In this document: positions 8,720 to 17,577 of the stretch, one piece after another
Numbering within the stretch: position 1 is the stretch's first letter
Layout of the letters: every line of letters starts with the position of its first letter
Assembly: GCA_038250835.1 (NCBI GenBank)
Contig: JBBSBY010000022.1
Location: 1-44,388 of the forward strand
Direction of reading: 5' to 3'
Length of the DNA: 44,388 nucleotides
Origin: JBBSBY01 sp038250835
Lineage (GTDB): Bacteria; Desulfobacterota; Desulfomonilia; Desulfomonilales; Desulfomonilaceae
The notes under the pieces: model-generated
Told to the model about the DNA's origin: nothing
The model's database searches: none
What the model saw: only the letters and a program-made list of their open reading frames with translations
Position numbers and translations under genes: made by a program

Positions 8720-9598
8720 ATGCAAACAAGTGGTAAAGAATTCGTTTACGTGGAGGAAGTCGGCCCAAGAGACGGCCTACAAAATGAAGAGAAAAGTTTT
8801 GAGCCCGCAGTAAGAGCTCACCTCATCAACAAGCTTCAAGAATCGGGCTTAGGGAGAATACAAATCGGTTCATTCGTCAATCCCAAACTGGTCCCGCAGA
8901 TGGCGGGCGCTCATGAGGTTTGGAGACTGATCGAGAAAAGGCCCGACGTTAGATACAGCGCGCTGATCTTATCTCGAAAAGGGCTTGAGACCGCCATAGC
9001 AATAGGAATTCCACATGTCTCCATCTATTTTTCAGCCTCGGATACACACAGCCGGAAAAATGCAAACATTTCGATGAAAGACGGGATGTGCCTGGCGGTT
9101 GAGCTGGCTAAAGCGGCGATTTCTCAGGATATTGAGACAACATTGGGCATCATGTGCGCCTTTGGATGCCACTACGAAGGAGAAATTGATCCGAGAGTGA
9201 TAGCGGAGCTTGCAGCCGGGCTGCCGCTTAATTCAATTACAGAACTTGCCCTGGCGGATACCACGGGCATGGGAACTCCCGATCTGGTTCGAGATGTTGT
9301 CTTGCTAATTCGTCAAATCATCGATCCCGGGAAAATATTGTTGCACCTCCACGACACACACGATAGGGGTTACGACAACATGCTCGCGGCTTTAGACATG
9401 GGAGTGAGGAAATTCGACGCCTCCATCATGGGATTGGGCGGCTGCCCTTTCATCCCGGGAGCTAAGGGCAATATTGCGACTGAGCGTGTGGTCGAAATTT
9501 TGCAAAACCGAGGCTTTGAAACCGGGATTGACATGTGGAAGTTACAGGAGGCGTCAGCGGAGTTCAAACGAATTTTGCAGATAAAAAATGAGAAATGA
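8720..9598 (+). CDS. Hydroxymethylglutaryl-CoA lyase family protein
   Basis: This 292-residue TIM-barrel lyase of the HMGL-like/DRE-TIM family cleaves 3-hydroxy-3-methylglutaryl-CoA to acetoacetate and acetyl-CoA at the end of leucine or isovalerate degradation. The signature EVGPRDGLQNE is at 13-23, metal-binding HLHDTHDRG at about 209-217, and the active-site loop with the essential Cys GLGGCPFIPGAKGN at about 238-251. The sequence matches authentic HMG-CoA lyases rather than citramalate or isopropylmalate synthases. ATG 8720 is preferred over a TTG at 8708, though its Shine-Dalgarno is weak. The gene is monocistronic; the upstream 260 bases hold no recognisable gene. Confidence 0.9.
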   Translation: MQTSGKEFVYVEEVGPRDGLQNEEKSFEPAVRAHLINKLQESGLGRIQIGSFVNPKLVPQMAGAHEVWRLIEKRPDVRYSALILSRKGLETAIAIGIPHVSIYFSASDTHSRKNANISMKDGMCLAVELAKAAISQDIETTLGIMCAFGCHYEGEIDPRVIAELAAGLPLNSITELALADTTGMGTPDLVRDVVLLIRQIIDPGKILLHLHDTHDRGYDNMLAALDMGVRKFDASIMGLGGCPFIPGAKGNIATERVVEILQNRGFETGIDMWKLQEASAEFKRILQIKNEK

Positions 9599-9609
9599 GA
9601 AATGAGAAA

Positions 9610-9745
9610 GCTATAAAGTCTCGTAGTACATTCAAAGCCTATCATCGGCCTGCCGGCACAGGCTGGAATCCGGAGAAACCGTGTCCCAGCTTACGCTGGG
9701 ACGCCGGATAAGACTTTGATCGACGGAACTTCGAAAAATCTTATA
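9610..9745. repeat. Dispersed palindromic repeat, copy 2
   Basis: It starts with GCTATAAAGTCTCGTAGTAC and ends with GGAACTTCGAAAAATCTTATA, the outer ends shared with copies 1 and 4. Internally it has GCCTGCCGGCACAGGC and a perfect GTCCCAGC-TTAC-GCTGGGAC hairpin. It fills the space between the convergent HMG-CoA lyase and FecR-domain genes, and ends 11 bases from the latter's stop codon. Confidence 0.72.
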
Positions 9746-9756
9746 TTTTATCTCTT

Positions 9757-12700
9757 CTATCTTCTGCGTTGCTGTTCCTCTTGTTGACGCCTCTGCAGCT
9801 CTTGTTGCTGCAACATCTCTTGCGGTCGATGCGTTTGTTCTTGTTGACGCCGCATCATGTCTTGTTGACCGCGGCTCTGTTCTTCCTGCCGGTGAAGCTG
9901 TTGCTTTTGTTGCTGCTCTTGCTGACGACGCATCATCTCTTGTTGTTGTCGGGCTTGGTTTTCTTGTTGTTTACGTAATTGCTCTTGCTGCGCATGTTCC
10001 TGTTGCCGCTTCATTGTTTCCTGCTGCTTACGGATTTGATCTTGCTGCTGATTTCGCAATTGCTCCTGCCGTTGCTGCTCTTGTTGGCGCGAGCGCTGTT
10101 GCTCTGCGTTGCGTTGTTGCTCTTCATGCGCTTTTATTTGTTCAGCTTTGTGCCGCGCTTCCCCCTGGCGGCGCAGTTCTTCTGAATGCCGTTGCTTTTG
10201 AAGTTCCCTTTGCTTCAATTGCTCTTGGTTTGCAGCGGCGTCACGCTTTATTTGGTCTGCTTGTTTTTGTTTTTCCAGAGCTCGTCTCGCGTCGTCTGCT
10301 CTTTTCTTTTCATCAGCCTGCTGTTTCAGCTTATCGACCTGTTGCCGCTGTTCACTAGCTTTGTTTAGCTCTCCTGATCGTTGTTGCCGATTTTCCTGAT
10401 CATGTTTTATTTTGTCGGCCTGTTGCTGTTGTATCTCCTGAGTTTTCCTCAGCTCATCAGCGCGCCTTTTCTGCTCTTCTTGATCGGGTCTCACTTTGCC
10501 GGCTTGTTGATCTTGAAGTCTCTTAAGTTCCTCGGACTTCTTTTGCTGCTCTAACTGATCATGCTTCCCTTTTTCGGATTGCTGTTGTTGCAGATCCTGA
10601 GTTTTCCTCAGCTCATCAGCTCGTTTTTTCTGCTCTTCTTGATCATGCCTCAATTTGTCGGCTTGTTGATCTTGGAGCCGTTTGAGTTCCTCAGCCTGTT
10701 TCCTATTATCCAATTGAGGGCGCCGTTCGCCCATACGACCGCTTTCAGCGTCTTTCCGGATCTGTTCAGCTTTGTCGGATAACTCCTTTTGGTCCTGAGG
10801 TCCTTTACGCCGCTCTGTGAGACCGCCCCGTTGGTCTTCTGCTTGCTTAAGTTTTTCGACGCGTAGTTTTTGCTCTTGCTCTTGTTTTTTGAGAGCTTCA
10901 GCCCGTTCGCGCTGTTGAGCCTCTAAAACACTTTGCAGTTGTTCACGCTTCTTCTTGTCGTTTTCCAAAGCAAGTTGAGCTTCGAGCCCATGAATTTTAT
11001 TGATCATTTGCAAGGAACCCGGCGTTCCTGACGGAACTTCGGCAGTGAGCTTAGAGATTTGCTCCACTAAGCGTTGTCTCTTACCATTATCCCGAGTCTT
11101 GGCGGCTTCATCCGTTAACTTATCAATTTTTTGAAAATTGGTTTGGGCCTCCTGCACATGCTCTACGGATTTTTGGAGTTCTGAAACACGCTGCTCAAAT
11201 TCACGACGTTTTTCCGGATTTTTAAAGGCTCGACCATTCTTTTCAAGATTCCTCAGTTCCTTCGAGCCGCTTATGACGGTATTTTGGGGAATCTCCGTTT
11301 TGACGACTCTCTGCAATTCACGCCGCAGCCTATCCGCATTTTGAGTATTCCGCTCTTGTGAAATTTGTTGAACGATCCTCTTCACTTGAGTCTGTCTAGG
11401 ATTTATGGGCAGTTTACCTTGAGCCACATCACGGCGGATTTTGGAAAGCTGATTATGAAGCCTGATGCGCTCTCCGGGATTACGTTCTTTGGCCAGGGCG
11501 GCTCGCAGGCCGTAAAGCTCTTTACCGGCAAACCCCGCAACTTGGTTTTGCAACTGAAAATCGTCGCGAACTTTTGTTTTAAATGTATTAAAGACATTCA
11601 CGTTTTTGGGGGAATGAAAGGCGTTATTAAGACCTTGCGCCAAATCCAGGCCCCGCGGCAATCTGCTTGCAAATTCATTGCGCTTCAAATCAAGATCTCG
11701 CATGCGTCGGTCGAGATGCGCGAGTCGCTGGTCCGCCCATCTTTGCCGCACTCGCAGAAAATCCAGCTCCTTCTGAGCGTTTATCAGCGCTGAGCGATTT
11801 CCGGCAATTTGCGACAAATAGATTAATTTCTCAAGCTGGTGTTTTTTTACACGGAAATCATTTCGATAATAACGATCATATGAAATGAAACGGTCCAGGA
11901 TTATTCGTCGGACATAGACCTCTACAATGGCAGGGTCAACGTTCCACGATCCAAATACGCCGGCAGGTACGATCCAGCGGCCCACACCTGGCAGAATTAC
12001 GTAATAGGGAGCGTTTGCGACTCTCGGAGGCAAAATGGTGATTCTGTCGAATTCAAAGGGGTCGATCTGGTCCCAATCTGCATAATAGTAGTCGGGGAGC
12101 GGCTGAGAATAAATTGTTGATTGCCGAGATGCAGTCGGCGCAGGCGCGCACGCCAGAGCATCCGCTGTCGGGGATCCACCGATAGTGCTCATCGCGAGCA
12201 AACGCTGAATGTCCTCGCCTGATGTCGCCACCACATCTAATTTATCTTTGGCCTGCTCAATATATGCAGTATTGCAATGGGATACCGTTTGGGGTTTGCC
12301 GTTCACCGTTAAGTTTTCGATAATTACGGAGCCCGTTATCACTGTAACAATTGATGTGGTTGGAGTAGGTGATTCCACTATGAAATCGAATGAACCGTCG
12401 GGATTTGGTTCAACGGAGCATACCGGTGTAATCACCGCATACCGCCGCGGGCCGGCGGCGCCCGTGACCCGGATAATGCCTTCGGTTGTTTGAATCTCGG
12501 TCACAGGGGCTGAGTCGTCAGTTTGTCCTGAGAGAAAAACGGAACCATATTCACCCATGGAAACTTGGACGCCTGAATCGAGTTCCAGCAAAGCTTTGCT
12601 GTATTGATTTGTTCGGACCACTTCCCAGGCTTTTACATTGGTCCCTACATTGAGCACTGTGGGTTCCTGATCGACCCCGACAAGAGTGGTGACATCACCT

Positions 12701-12810
12701 TCCACGGCTCTGACTACCGCCGTGGGATCTCCGGATTGAGCGCAGACGTTTATTGAATAGAGAATAATTATTAACAACGGGAGCGCGATGCCGCGCAAAT
12801 GTCTCAGCAT
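9757..12810 (-). CDS. Exported FecR-domain protein with long Gln-rich coiled coil
   Basis: This is a 1017-residue exported protein. The signal peptide is GIALPLLIIILYSINVCAQS (residues 7-26). Residues about 30-130 form a FecR-like beta domain (AVVRAVEGDVTTLVG, then ALLELDSGVQVSMGEYGSVF), typical of surface or periplasmic proteins with ligand-binding beta repeats. A Tyr/Trp/Pro-rich segment (DYYYADWDQIDPFEFDR, GVGRWIVPAGVFGSW) follows. From about residue 310 to the end it is charged helix, and the last 350 residues are mostly Q, E, K and R with almost no hydrophobics (ending QRRQQEEQQRRR). Two 53-residue near-identical tandem units lie within this part. ATG at 12810 has GGAGG six bases upstream. 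An envelope scaffold is plausible, but the function is unknown. Confidence 0.8.
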   Translation of the reverse strand: MLRHLRGIALPLLIIILYSINVCAQSGDPTAVVRAVEGDVTTLVGVDQEPTVLNVGTNVKAWEVVRTNQYSKALLELDSGVQVSMGEYGSVFLSGQTDDSAPVTEIQTTEGIIRVTGAAGPRRYAVITPVCSVEPNPDGSFDFIVESPTPTTSIVTVITGSVIIENLTVNGKPQTVSHCNTAYIEQAKDKLDVVATSGEDIQRLLAMSTIGGSPTADALACAPAPTASRQSTIYSQPLPDYYYADWDQIDPFEFDRITILPPRVANAPYYVILPGVGRWIVPAGVFGSWNVDPAIVEVYVRRIILDRFISYDRYYRNDFRVKKHQLEKLIYLSQIAGNRSALINAQKELDFLRVRQRWADQRLAHLDRRMRDLDLKRNEFASRLPRGLDLAQGLNNAFHSPKNVNVFNTFKTKVRDDFQLQNQVAGFAGKELYGLRAALAKERNPGERIRLHNQLSKIRRDVAQGKLPINPRQTQVKRIVQQISQERNTQNADRLRRELQRVVKTEIPQNTVISGSKELRNLEKNGRAFKNPEKRREFEQRVSELQKSVEHVQEAQTNFQKIDKLTDEAAKTRDNGKRQRLVEQISKLTAEVPSGTPGSLQMINKIHGLEAQLALENDKKKREQLQSVLEAQQRERAEALKKQEQEQKLRVEKLKQAEDQRGGLTERRKGPQDQKELSDKAEQIRKDAESGRMGERRPQLDNRKQAEELKRLQDQQADKLRHDQEEQKKRADELRKTQDLQQQQSEKGKHDQLEQQKKSEELKRLQDQQAGKVRPDQEEQKRRADELRKTQEIQQQQADKIKHDQENRQQRSGELNKASEQRQQVDKLKQQADEKKRADDARRALEKQKQADQIKRDAAANQEQLKQRELQKQRHSEELRRQGEARHKAEQIKAHEEQQRNAEQQRSRQQEQQRQEQLRNQQQDQIRKQQETMKRQQEHAQQEQLRKQQENQARQQQEMMRRQQEQQQKQQLHRQEEQSRGQQDMMRRQQEQTHRPQEMLQQQELQRRQQEEQQRRR
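10375..10692 (-). repeat. 159-base tandem duplication inside the Gln-rich gene
   Basis: Two adjacent 53-codon units encode ELKRLQDQQA-(D/G)-K-(L/V)-R, then DQEEQK-(K/R)-RADELRKTQ, then a Q-rich tail. The shared DNA TCCTGAGTTTTCCTCAGCTC occurs at 10436 and 10595, exactly 159 bases apart. It is in frame, so length variation between strains would keep the gene open. Confidence 0.85.
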
Positions 12811-13192
12811 TTTGTGCCTCCACTTGTTGAGAAAGGAAAACGTGAATGGGTGAACAACCATAAATTTCGGACTAACAATTCAGGAGCGCCGTTTAGTTTA
12901 GATTGTCGGCGCCCGGCTCCGGCGGACTTATTAAATGATCATTGAGTACCGCCAATTTCGTAAATCCAGCGCGTGTCGGTTTTCTTTCCGTCAAAACTAT
13001 ATTCGCAGAATTAATTGAAATCTTACAATTACGCATTTACAGCGGATACAGCTGTACAAGCTCGGATTATTTACCGATTAGTACCGGATTTGCATTTGAG
13101 TGTCAAGCGCCTATATTAAAGACATACTTGAAGTAGTAATTGATAAAAAGGGGAATTAGTAATGAAGTGTCGGTAGTTGAGAATATGGAGAG
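12811..13192. other. Gene-free stretch
   Basis: This is the promoter side of the FecR-domain gene and the 3' side of truB. No gene, repeat copy or convincing terminator is seen. Confidence 0.5.
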
Positions 13193-14095
13193 CTAATCCG
13201 CCAAGTTGAGCATGCGGACCGGACGCAAGTGTATATCCGATCCTTTTTGTTCAGGTGCAATCAATATAACTAAATCACCGGCTCTGGAGACGACCTTGTA
13301 AAACCGGCCCACGTCTTTTGATATTCTCGAGTTGGGAACAATGATCGATGCCCCCTGGGCGAGTTTTTGAAGTTCAAATACCAGCACTTCCACAGTAGGC
13401 ACGTGCGCAAGGCCTTCTACAACACTCACTAAGTGTTCGGATATGAATTCGACCCCCCCTTCTCTAATTTCCTCAACTGAAACCGAATCCGCAACATTGA
13501 ATTTGCCGCTCCCGATGCGACGCAGTTTCTCCAAACGTCCTCCCACATTGAGGTCTCGGCCAATATCCCTCGCGACGGATCTGGCGTACGCCCCTCGGGA
13601 ACAGGACATGTCCAGATTTAGAAAGGGCGGCTGCCAATGTGTAATCTCGAGAGAGAATATTTCTATTTTTCGTTTGGGAACTTCAGGATACACTCCCTTT
13701 CGAGCCAATTTATAGAGTGGAACGCCATCTTTTTTGATTGCGGAATAGTTTGGCGGAACCTGATCGATTACCCCTCTGTAATTGACCAAAACGCCTTCAA
13801 TCGCTTCAAGAGCAATAGCGGAGGGATCCGCCGAGCGCACAACGGCGCCTTCTCTATCGCAGGTATCCGTCTCTTCTCCCAATAGGACGGTCAACTTATA
13901 TTCCTTGGGGCTCTCCTGAAGGTAATCCAATGTTTTTGTGGCTGCGCCTATAAGAATTAACAGCAAACCCGACGCTGCGGGGTCCAGTGTTCCCGAGTGC
14001 CCTACCTTGCTGGGTTTGACAAATCTCTTGACAACCCTGACTGCGTCTGCGGAAGTTATACCTTCGGGTTTATCCAGTAGTAAAAATCCGTGCAT
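13193..14095 (-). CDS. truB: tRNA pseudouridine(55) synthase TruB
   Basis: TruB converts U55 of the T-loop in most tRNAs to pseudouridine. It is 300 residues. The N-terminal MHGFLLLDKPEGITS and KVGHSGTLDPAASGLL carry the catalytic Asp at about 38. YKLTVLLGEETDTCDREG, then RGAYARSVARDIG and the C-terminal PUA-like part (from about 230) complete the fold. ATG 14095 is followed at once by conserved sequence, so the start is secure although its Shine-Dalgarno is weak. It lies 26 bases after the deacetylase gene on the same strand, so the two are probably cotranscribed. In many genomes truB follows rbfA; that is not the case here. Confidence 0.95.
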   Translation of the reverse strand: MHGFLLLDKPEGITSADAVRVVKRFVKPSKVGHSGTLDPAASGLLLILIGAATKTLDYLQESPKEYKLTVLLGEETDTCDREGAVVRSADPSAIALEAIEGVLVNYRGVIDQVPPNYSAIKKDGVPLYKLARKGVYPEVPKRKIEIFSLEITHWQPPFLNLDMSCSRGAYARSVARDIGRDLNVGGRLEKLRRIGSGKFNVADSVSVEEIREGGVEFISEHLVSVVEGLAHVPTVEVLVFELQKLAQGASIIVPNSRISKDVGRFYKVVSRAGDLVILIAPEQKGSDIHLRPVRMLNLAD

Positions 14096-14121
14096 TTAAT
14101 TTCCGATAGGAACGGATTGCT

Positions 14122-15189
14122 TTAAATACTTATCGGCAGATCCGGCCAGTACTTTCCCTGTATATAAAGGACATCCTTTATACGATTTTTGTGAGATGAC
14201 GCCAACTCTTCAATGCTCGATACCGGAGGAATTGGAGCGGTGAGCGGATCATATGAACATAAATTTGTGAGGATTCTACTGACGGAATCACGGAGCGCGG
14301 TAAGGCTGTAGCCACCTTCAAGAGTAAGTATCAATCTTTCATGACAATGATTTGCGGCGACACGCATGAGCAGTTGAAGCATTTGCTCATAACCGTCTTC
14401 AGTTAAGTTCATTCCGCCCAGTGGATCGCTATAGTGTGCGTCGAATCCTGCTGATACCAGAATCAATTCAGGTTTATATTGTTCCAGTATCGGGGCGATA
14501 ATCATATTGCATACGGCTAGATATTCGTCGTCTCCCGCGCCGGCGCTAAGGGGCACATTAACGGTATAACCTTCACCGGGGCCATATCCGGTCTCGCGGA
14601 TGCTGCCTGAGCCGGGATAATGCGGATACTGGTGAATTGAAAAAAAGAGGACCGAAGGATCTTCATAAAAGGAATTTTGTGTTCCGTTGCCGTGGTGGAG
14701 GTCCCAATCTACGATAGCAACTCTCTTGAGACCGTGTTTAAGAATGGCGTACCTGGCGGCCAACGCTACATTGTTAAAGAAACAGAAACCCATTGCGCGA
14801 CGGCGCTCGGCATGGTGACCCGGAGGGCGAATTAAGGCAAAACCGTTGCGTACATCTCCGGAGACTACGTTGTCCACGAGGTTGAACAGTCCTCCCACGG
14901 CTTGAGTAGCGGCATTCCAGGAATGTGCGCACGCCGAAGTGTCCGGATCCAAAAACACTTCTTCACAGCCTGCTGTTGAGGCTATATTATTGATGTAACG
15001 AACATCATGGATAGAGGCGATCTCGTCAATTAACGCCGATCTCAAGGGGATGTTGAGCAAATTCAAAAACGGCGCGACCTCATCCAGCATTGAATAAATG
15101 GCCTCCAAACGCTGGGGTGATTCAGGATGATGCTCACCCATGTCGTGCATCATAAAAATCAGGTCTCGGACTATGCCTGTAGGTTTCAT
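14122..15189 (-). CDS. Histone deacetylase superfamily (acetoin utilisation/class II HDAC-like) amidohydrolase
   Basis: This is a 355-residue zinc-dependent deacetylase of the arginase/HDAC fold, acting on acetyl-lysine in proteins or on acetylpolyamines. The visible active-site elements are GEHHPESPQRL, the charge-relay pair in RPPGHHA, GFCFFNNVALAA, the zinc ligands in VDWDLHHGNGTQ, SAGFDAH with the second zinc Asp, and LEGGY near the end. ATG 15189 is chosen because conserved sequence starts there. A GTG at 15285 would add 32 residues, and the Shine-Dalgarno signals are weak for both. The gene sits upstream of truB. With the sirtuin 7 kb away this makes two unrelated lysine deacylases in the window. 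Substrate not predictable. Confidence 0.88.
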   Translation of the reverse strand: MKPTGIVRDLIFMMHDMGEHHPESPQRLEAIYSMLDEVAPFLNLLNIPLRSALIDEIASIHDVRYINNIASTAGCEEVFLDPDTSACAHSWNAATQAVGGLFNLVDNVVSGDVRNGFALIRPPGHHAERRRAMGFCFFNNVALAARYAILKHGLKRVAIVDWDLHHGNGTQNSFYEDPSVLFFSIHQYPHYPGSGSIRETGYGPGEGYTVNVPLSAGAGDDEYLAVCNMIIAPILEQYKPELILVSAGFDAHYSDPLGGMNLTEDGYEQMLQLLMRVAANHCHERLILTLEGGYSLTALRDSVSRILTNLCSYDPLTAPIPPVSSIEELASSHKNRIKDVLYIQGKYWPDLPISI

Positions 15190-15436
15190 GACCGGCCGCC
15201 TTCCGTCTTGTGGGTCCGAAGAATTCAGGGAGAGGTGATTTGCCTTGCGCCGCGTGTAATTGCCCTCTAAAATTACCACCGACACGTGTGTCAGTCAATG
15301 ACTTTCATGGGGAATCTTAAAACAATAAGGGCACTTATAACACTTAACAACCCCGGGAATAAGATCTCGGCGAAGTTTTTCACGACACCAATCCGGCCTT
15401 AGGTCGGATAATTTACGTCCGCAAAGTGAGGGGCCT

Positions 15437-16216
15437 ATGCTGCTGGCCATTGATGTAGGGAACACCAACACGGTAATTGGTATCTTCTCAGGTAACGCAC
15501 GCATTGGTATTTGGAGAGTTCGCACTGTAGAAGAAAATACCGCCGACGAATACAGAATGACCCTGGCAAATTTCGCGGCCTTGGACGGTCTTGGGCGTCT
15601 AAATGTGAGCGGCGCCATCATCTCGTGCGTGGTTCCTCCACTTATTGGAACATTGGAGGATCTCTGCGTGAACTATTTTAATGTTGAGCCGCTGTTTGTC
15701 GGCCCCGGAATTAAGACCGGAATGCCCATAAGGTACGACAATCCAAAAGAGGTGGGCGCGGACAGAATAGTAAACGCCGTCGCCGCTTATGAAAAACATG
15801 CGTGTGAATTGATTGCCGTAGATTTCGGAACCGCTACCACATTCGATTATATCAATAAAGCCGGCGAGTACGAAGGCGGGTCAATAGCCCCGGGAGTCAA
15901 AATTGCGGCAGAGGCTTTGTTTCACGGCGCCTCTAAGCTGTTTCGCGTTGAACTTACTGCGCCGAAGCGGGTGATTGCAAAGGACACGGCATCCGCGATC
16001 CAGTCCGGCATCGTCTTTGGCTATGCCTCACTCGTGGACGGAATTTTGCAAAGAATGTTTGACGAATTAGGTTCGCGCCCAAAAGTAATAGCCACAGGAG
16101 GCCTGGCGCGGGTGATTTCCGCTGAAACAAAACTTGTGGATGAAGTTGACGATGATCTAACCATGGAGGGCTTACGAATATTGTATTTTAGAAACATGTC
16201 CCCAAAAAAGAGTTGA
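15437..16216 (+). CDS. coaX: Type III pantothenate kinase CoaX
   Basis: CoaX phosphorylates pantothenate in the first step of CoA synthesis, using the acetate/sugar-kinase (ASKHA) fold and needing a monovalent cation. It is 259 residues. The phosphate-1 motif AIDVGNTNTVIGIF is at 4-17, the pantothenate site GADR (RYDNPKEVGADRIVNA) near 110, and phosphate-2 DFGTATTFDYI at about 130. The adenosine motif ATGGLA is near 214. ATG 15437 follows a modest GAGGGG. It is transcribed divergently from the deacetylase gene, with 247 bases between the two starts. CoaX rather than CoaA is common in Deltaproteobacteria and fits the CoA-centred chemistry of the region. Confidence 0.95.
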   Translation: MLLAIDVGNTNTVIGIFSGNARIGIWRVRTVEENTADEYRMTLANFAALDGLGRLNVSGAIISCVVPPLIGTLEDLCVNYFNVEPLFVGPGIKTGMPIRYDNPKEVGADRIVNAVAAYEKHACELIAVDFGTATTFDYINKAGEYEGGSIAPGVKIAAEALFHGASKLFRVELTAPKRVIAKDTASAIQSGIVFGYASLVDGILQRMFDELGSRPKVIATGGLARVISAETKLVDEVDDDLTMEGLRILYFRNMSPKKS

Positions 16217-16664
16217 CCGTGTTTCGCCTGGAATTTCATGACACACAATGGAAGATCCGCTTTTTGCGTTTCCACCCGCGGAGAGGGAATCGGTACAACC
16301 CGACTATTGATACGCTGAATTGGCATTGCAGCGCCTGGATTTAGACGCCGAAATGGCGCGAAGAATTATCGGCCTCAATTTGACGTGACGGCAAAGACGA
16401 CACATATTAAGCTAAGTTCCGCTACAAAGGCCTTGCTCATAAATTATAAATATCCTCGAGGCCTATTCTGTACAAAACGGAACAAAAAATTGACGGCTGA
16501 TGTCATAACATCAGCAAGGCGCCCGATTAAATATTACAAAGGGATGTTGAATTTTAAACCGGTGAGTCTCGGAATTGGTAGTCTGCTTACCCATGACCCT
16601 TTGTGTATTATGTTACGGGCAAAGTTTAATGAAAACTCAAAAGAATTGATGAGGAGGTCATGTT
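16217..16664. other. Gene-free stretch with a perfect palindrome
   Basis: No credible gene is seen. A perfect 8-pair inverted repeat, GCTGATGT-CATA-ACATCAGC, lies at 16496-16515, about 150 bases before the glycine-rich gene, and could be an operator or hairpin. The translation start of that gene is preceded by GAGGAGG. Confidence 0.4.
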
Positions 16665-17024
16665 ATGAGGAAGACTCTATTGGCAATGGTTTTGGTTCTT
16701 TCCGCGGCTTTAATGTTTTCGGTAATCCCGACTGATTCAAGCGCCTTTTTCGGTGGTTTCGGTAAAGCTCGGACATCCTGCGGCAGCAGCTACAATAGCG
16801 GCTCTGGCTGGGGTGGTCCCGCTTATTATTCCGGCGGTTACTGGGGCAGCCCCGCTTATATCGGCGGCGGATGGGGTGGCGGCTACGGCAGGGGTTATGG
16901 AGCAGGCGCCCGCGTAGGCGGAGTAGGCATGGGCTTTGGCGGCGGCTACGGCAGGGGTTATTATGGCCGAGGTTACGGAGCAGGCGCCCGCGTAGGCGGA
17001 GTAGGCATGGGCTTTGGATGGTAA
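16665..17024 (+). CDS. Secreted glycine-rich repeat protein
   Basis: This 119-residue protein has a signal peptide (MRKTLLAMVLVLSAALMFSV, cleavage near SSA-FF). The mature chain is Gly/Tyr/Ser-rich: GSGWGGPAYYSGGYWGSPAY, then two copies of GYGAGARVGGVGMGFG separated by GGYGRGYYGR. A GAGGAGG Shine-Dalgarno precedes the ATG, and a terminator follows. Only one Cys (CGSS) is present. It resembles low-complexity envelope or appendage proteins, but no family is recognised. The repeats at the DNA level are perfect over 38 bases (16902-16939 and 16980-17017, 78 apart), which suggests recent duplication. Confidence 0.75.
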   Translation: MRKTLLAMVLVLSAALMFSVIPTDSSAFFGGFGKARTSCGSSYNSGSGWGGPAYYSGGYWGSPAYIGGGWGGGYGRGYGAGARVGGVGMGFGGGYGRGYYGRGYGAGARVGGVGMGFGW

Positions 17025-17124
17025 TTGCCCATCTCATTTTGAGAGACTGAAGTTCAGACTACCGACGGGATGGATTATATAAACATTTAGAATTGCCTAG
17101 GCCATTGATATTCTGAAAATAGCT

Positions 17125-17159
17125 AAATGCGTCGCTTGCGTGCGGCGCATTTTTCTTTT
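17125..17159 (+). terminator. Rho-independent terminator after the glycine-rich gene
   Basis: The stem AAATGCGTCGC / GCGGCGCATTT (one G-U or mismatch) with loop TTGCGT is followed by TTTCTTTT. It lies 100 bases after the stop codon at 17024. Confidence 0.75.
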
Positions 17160-17306
17160 AAATAAACCCCCTAAAATCCCCCTTGTCAGGGGGACGTTAG
17201 AGCAATGTTGTGAGCTTTAGCAATTCTATATGGAGATTCTCACAAACTAACCACGGATTCAGTGATCATGGTTTTTGTTACTTTGTCGGCCTTCCGAGTT
17301 ACTAAA

Positions 17307-17425
17307 GTTATAAGCTCGCCGTGCATTCAGAGCTTATCATCGTCATGCCGGCCTACGCTGAAATCCAGGAAGATCTGGGTCCCAACTTTCCCTGTGAAGA
17401 CGGAAACGCTTTCATTACGACAGAA
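17307..17425. repeat. Dispersed palindromic repeat, copy 3 (degenerate right end)
   Basis: It contains GTTATAAGCTCGCCGTGCATTC, then AGAGCTTATCATCGTCATGC and AATCCAGGAAGATCTGGGTC, matching copy 1 closely on the left half. The right half has decayed and the boundary is approximate. It lies between the convergent glycine-rich and outer-membrane protein genes (gene-free stretch 17160-17577). Confidence 0.65.
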
Positions 17426-17519
17426 ATTATGAGAAGCCGTAAGTTATGGTGAATTTTCGCAGCATTTGATAACTCCAGCGCGCTGTAATAACTTCAACAC
17501 GCGGCGGCTTCTATTAAAC

Positions 17520-17545
17520 AAAAAAAAAGCCTCCATAAAGGAGGC
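17520..17545 (-). terminator. Rho-independent terminator of the outer-membrane protein gene
   Basis: Read leftwards, GCCTCC-TTTAT-GGAGGC is followed by nine T. It lies 32 bases past the stop codon at 17578. Confidence 0.88.
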
Positions 17546-17577
17546 ATTGCAATGAAACGAACTGAAGTAAAATTCTG

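Noticed and set aside
9769..10782. Several Leu-rich open frames on the plus strand
   Set aside because: They are mirror frames of the Gln-rich gene: CTT/TTG-type codons arise from CAG/CAA on the other strand. No Shine-Dalgarno or domain is present.
16663..17037. Arg-rich minus-strand frame opposite the glycine-rich gene
   Set aside because: Its composition comes from the Gly codons on the other strand, and the plus-strand gene has a signal peptide, Shine-Dalgarno and terminator.
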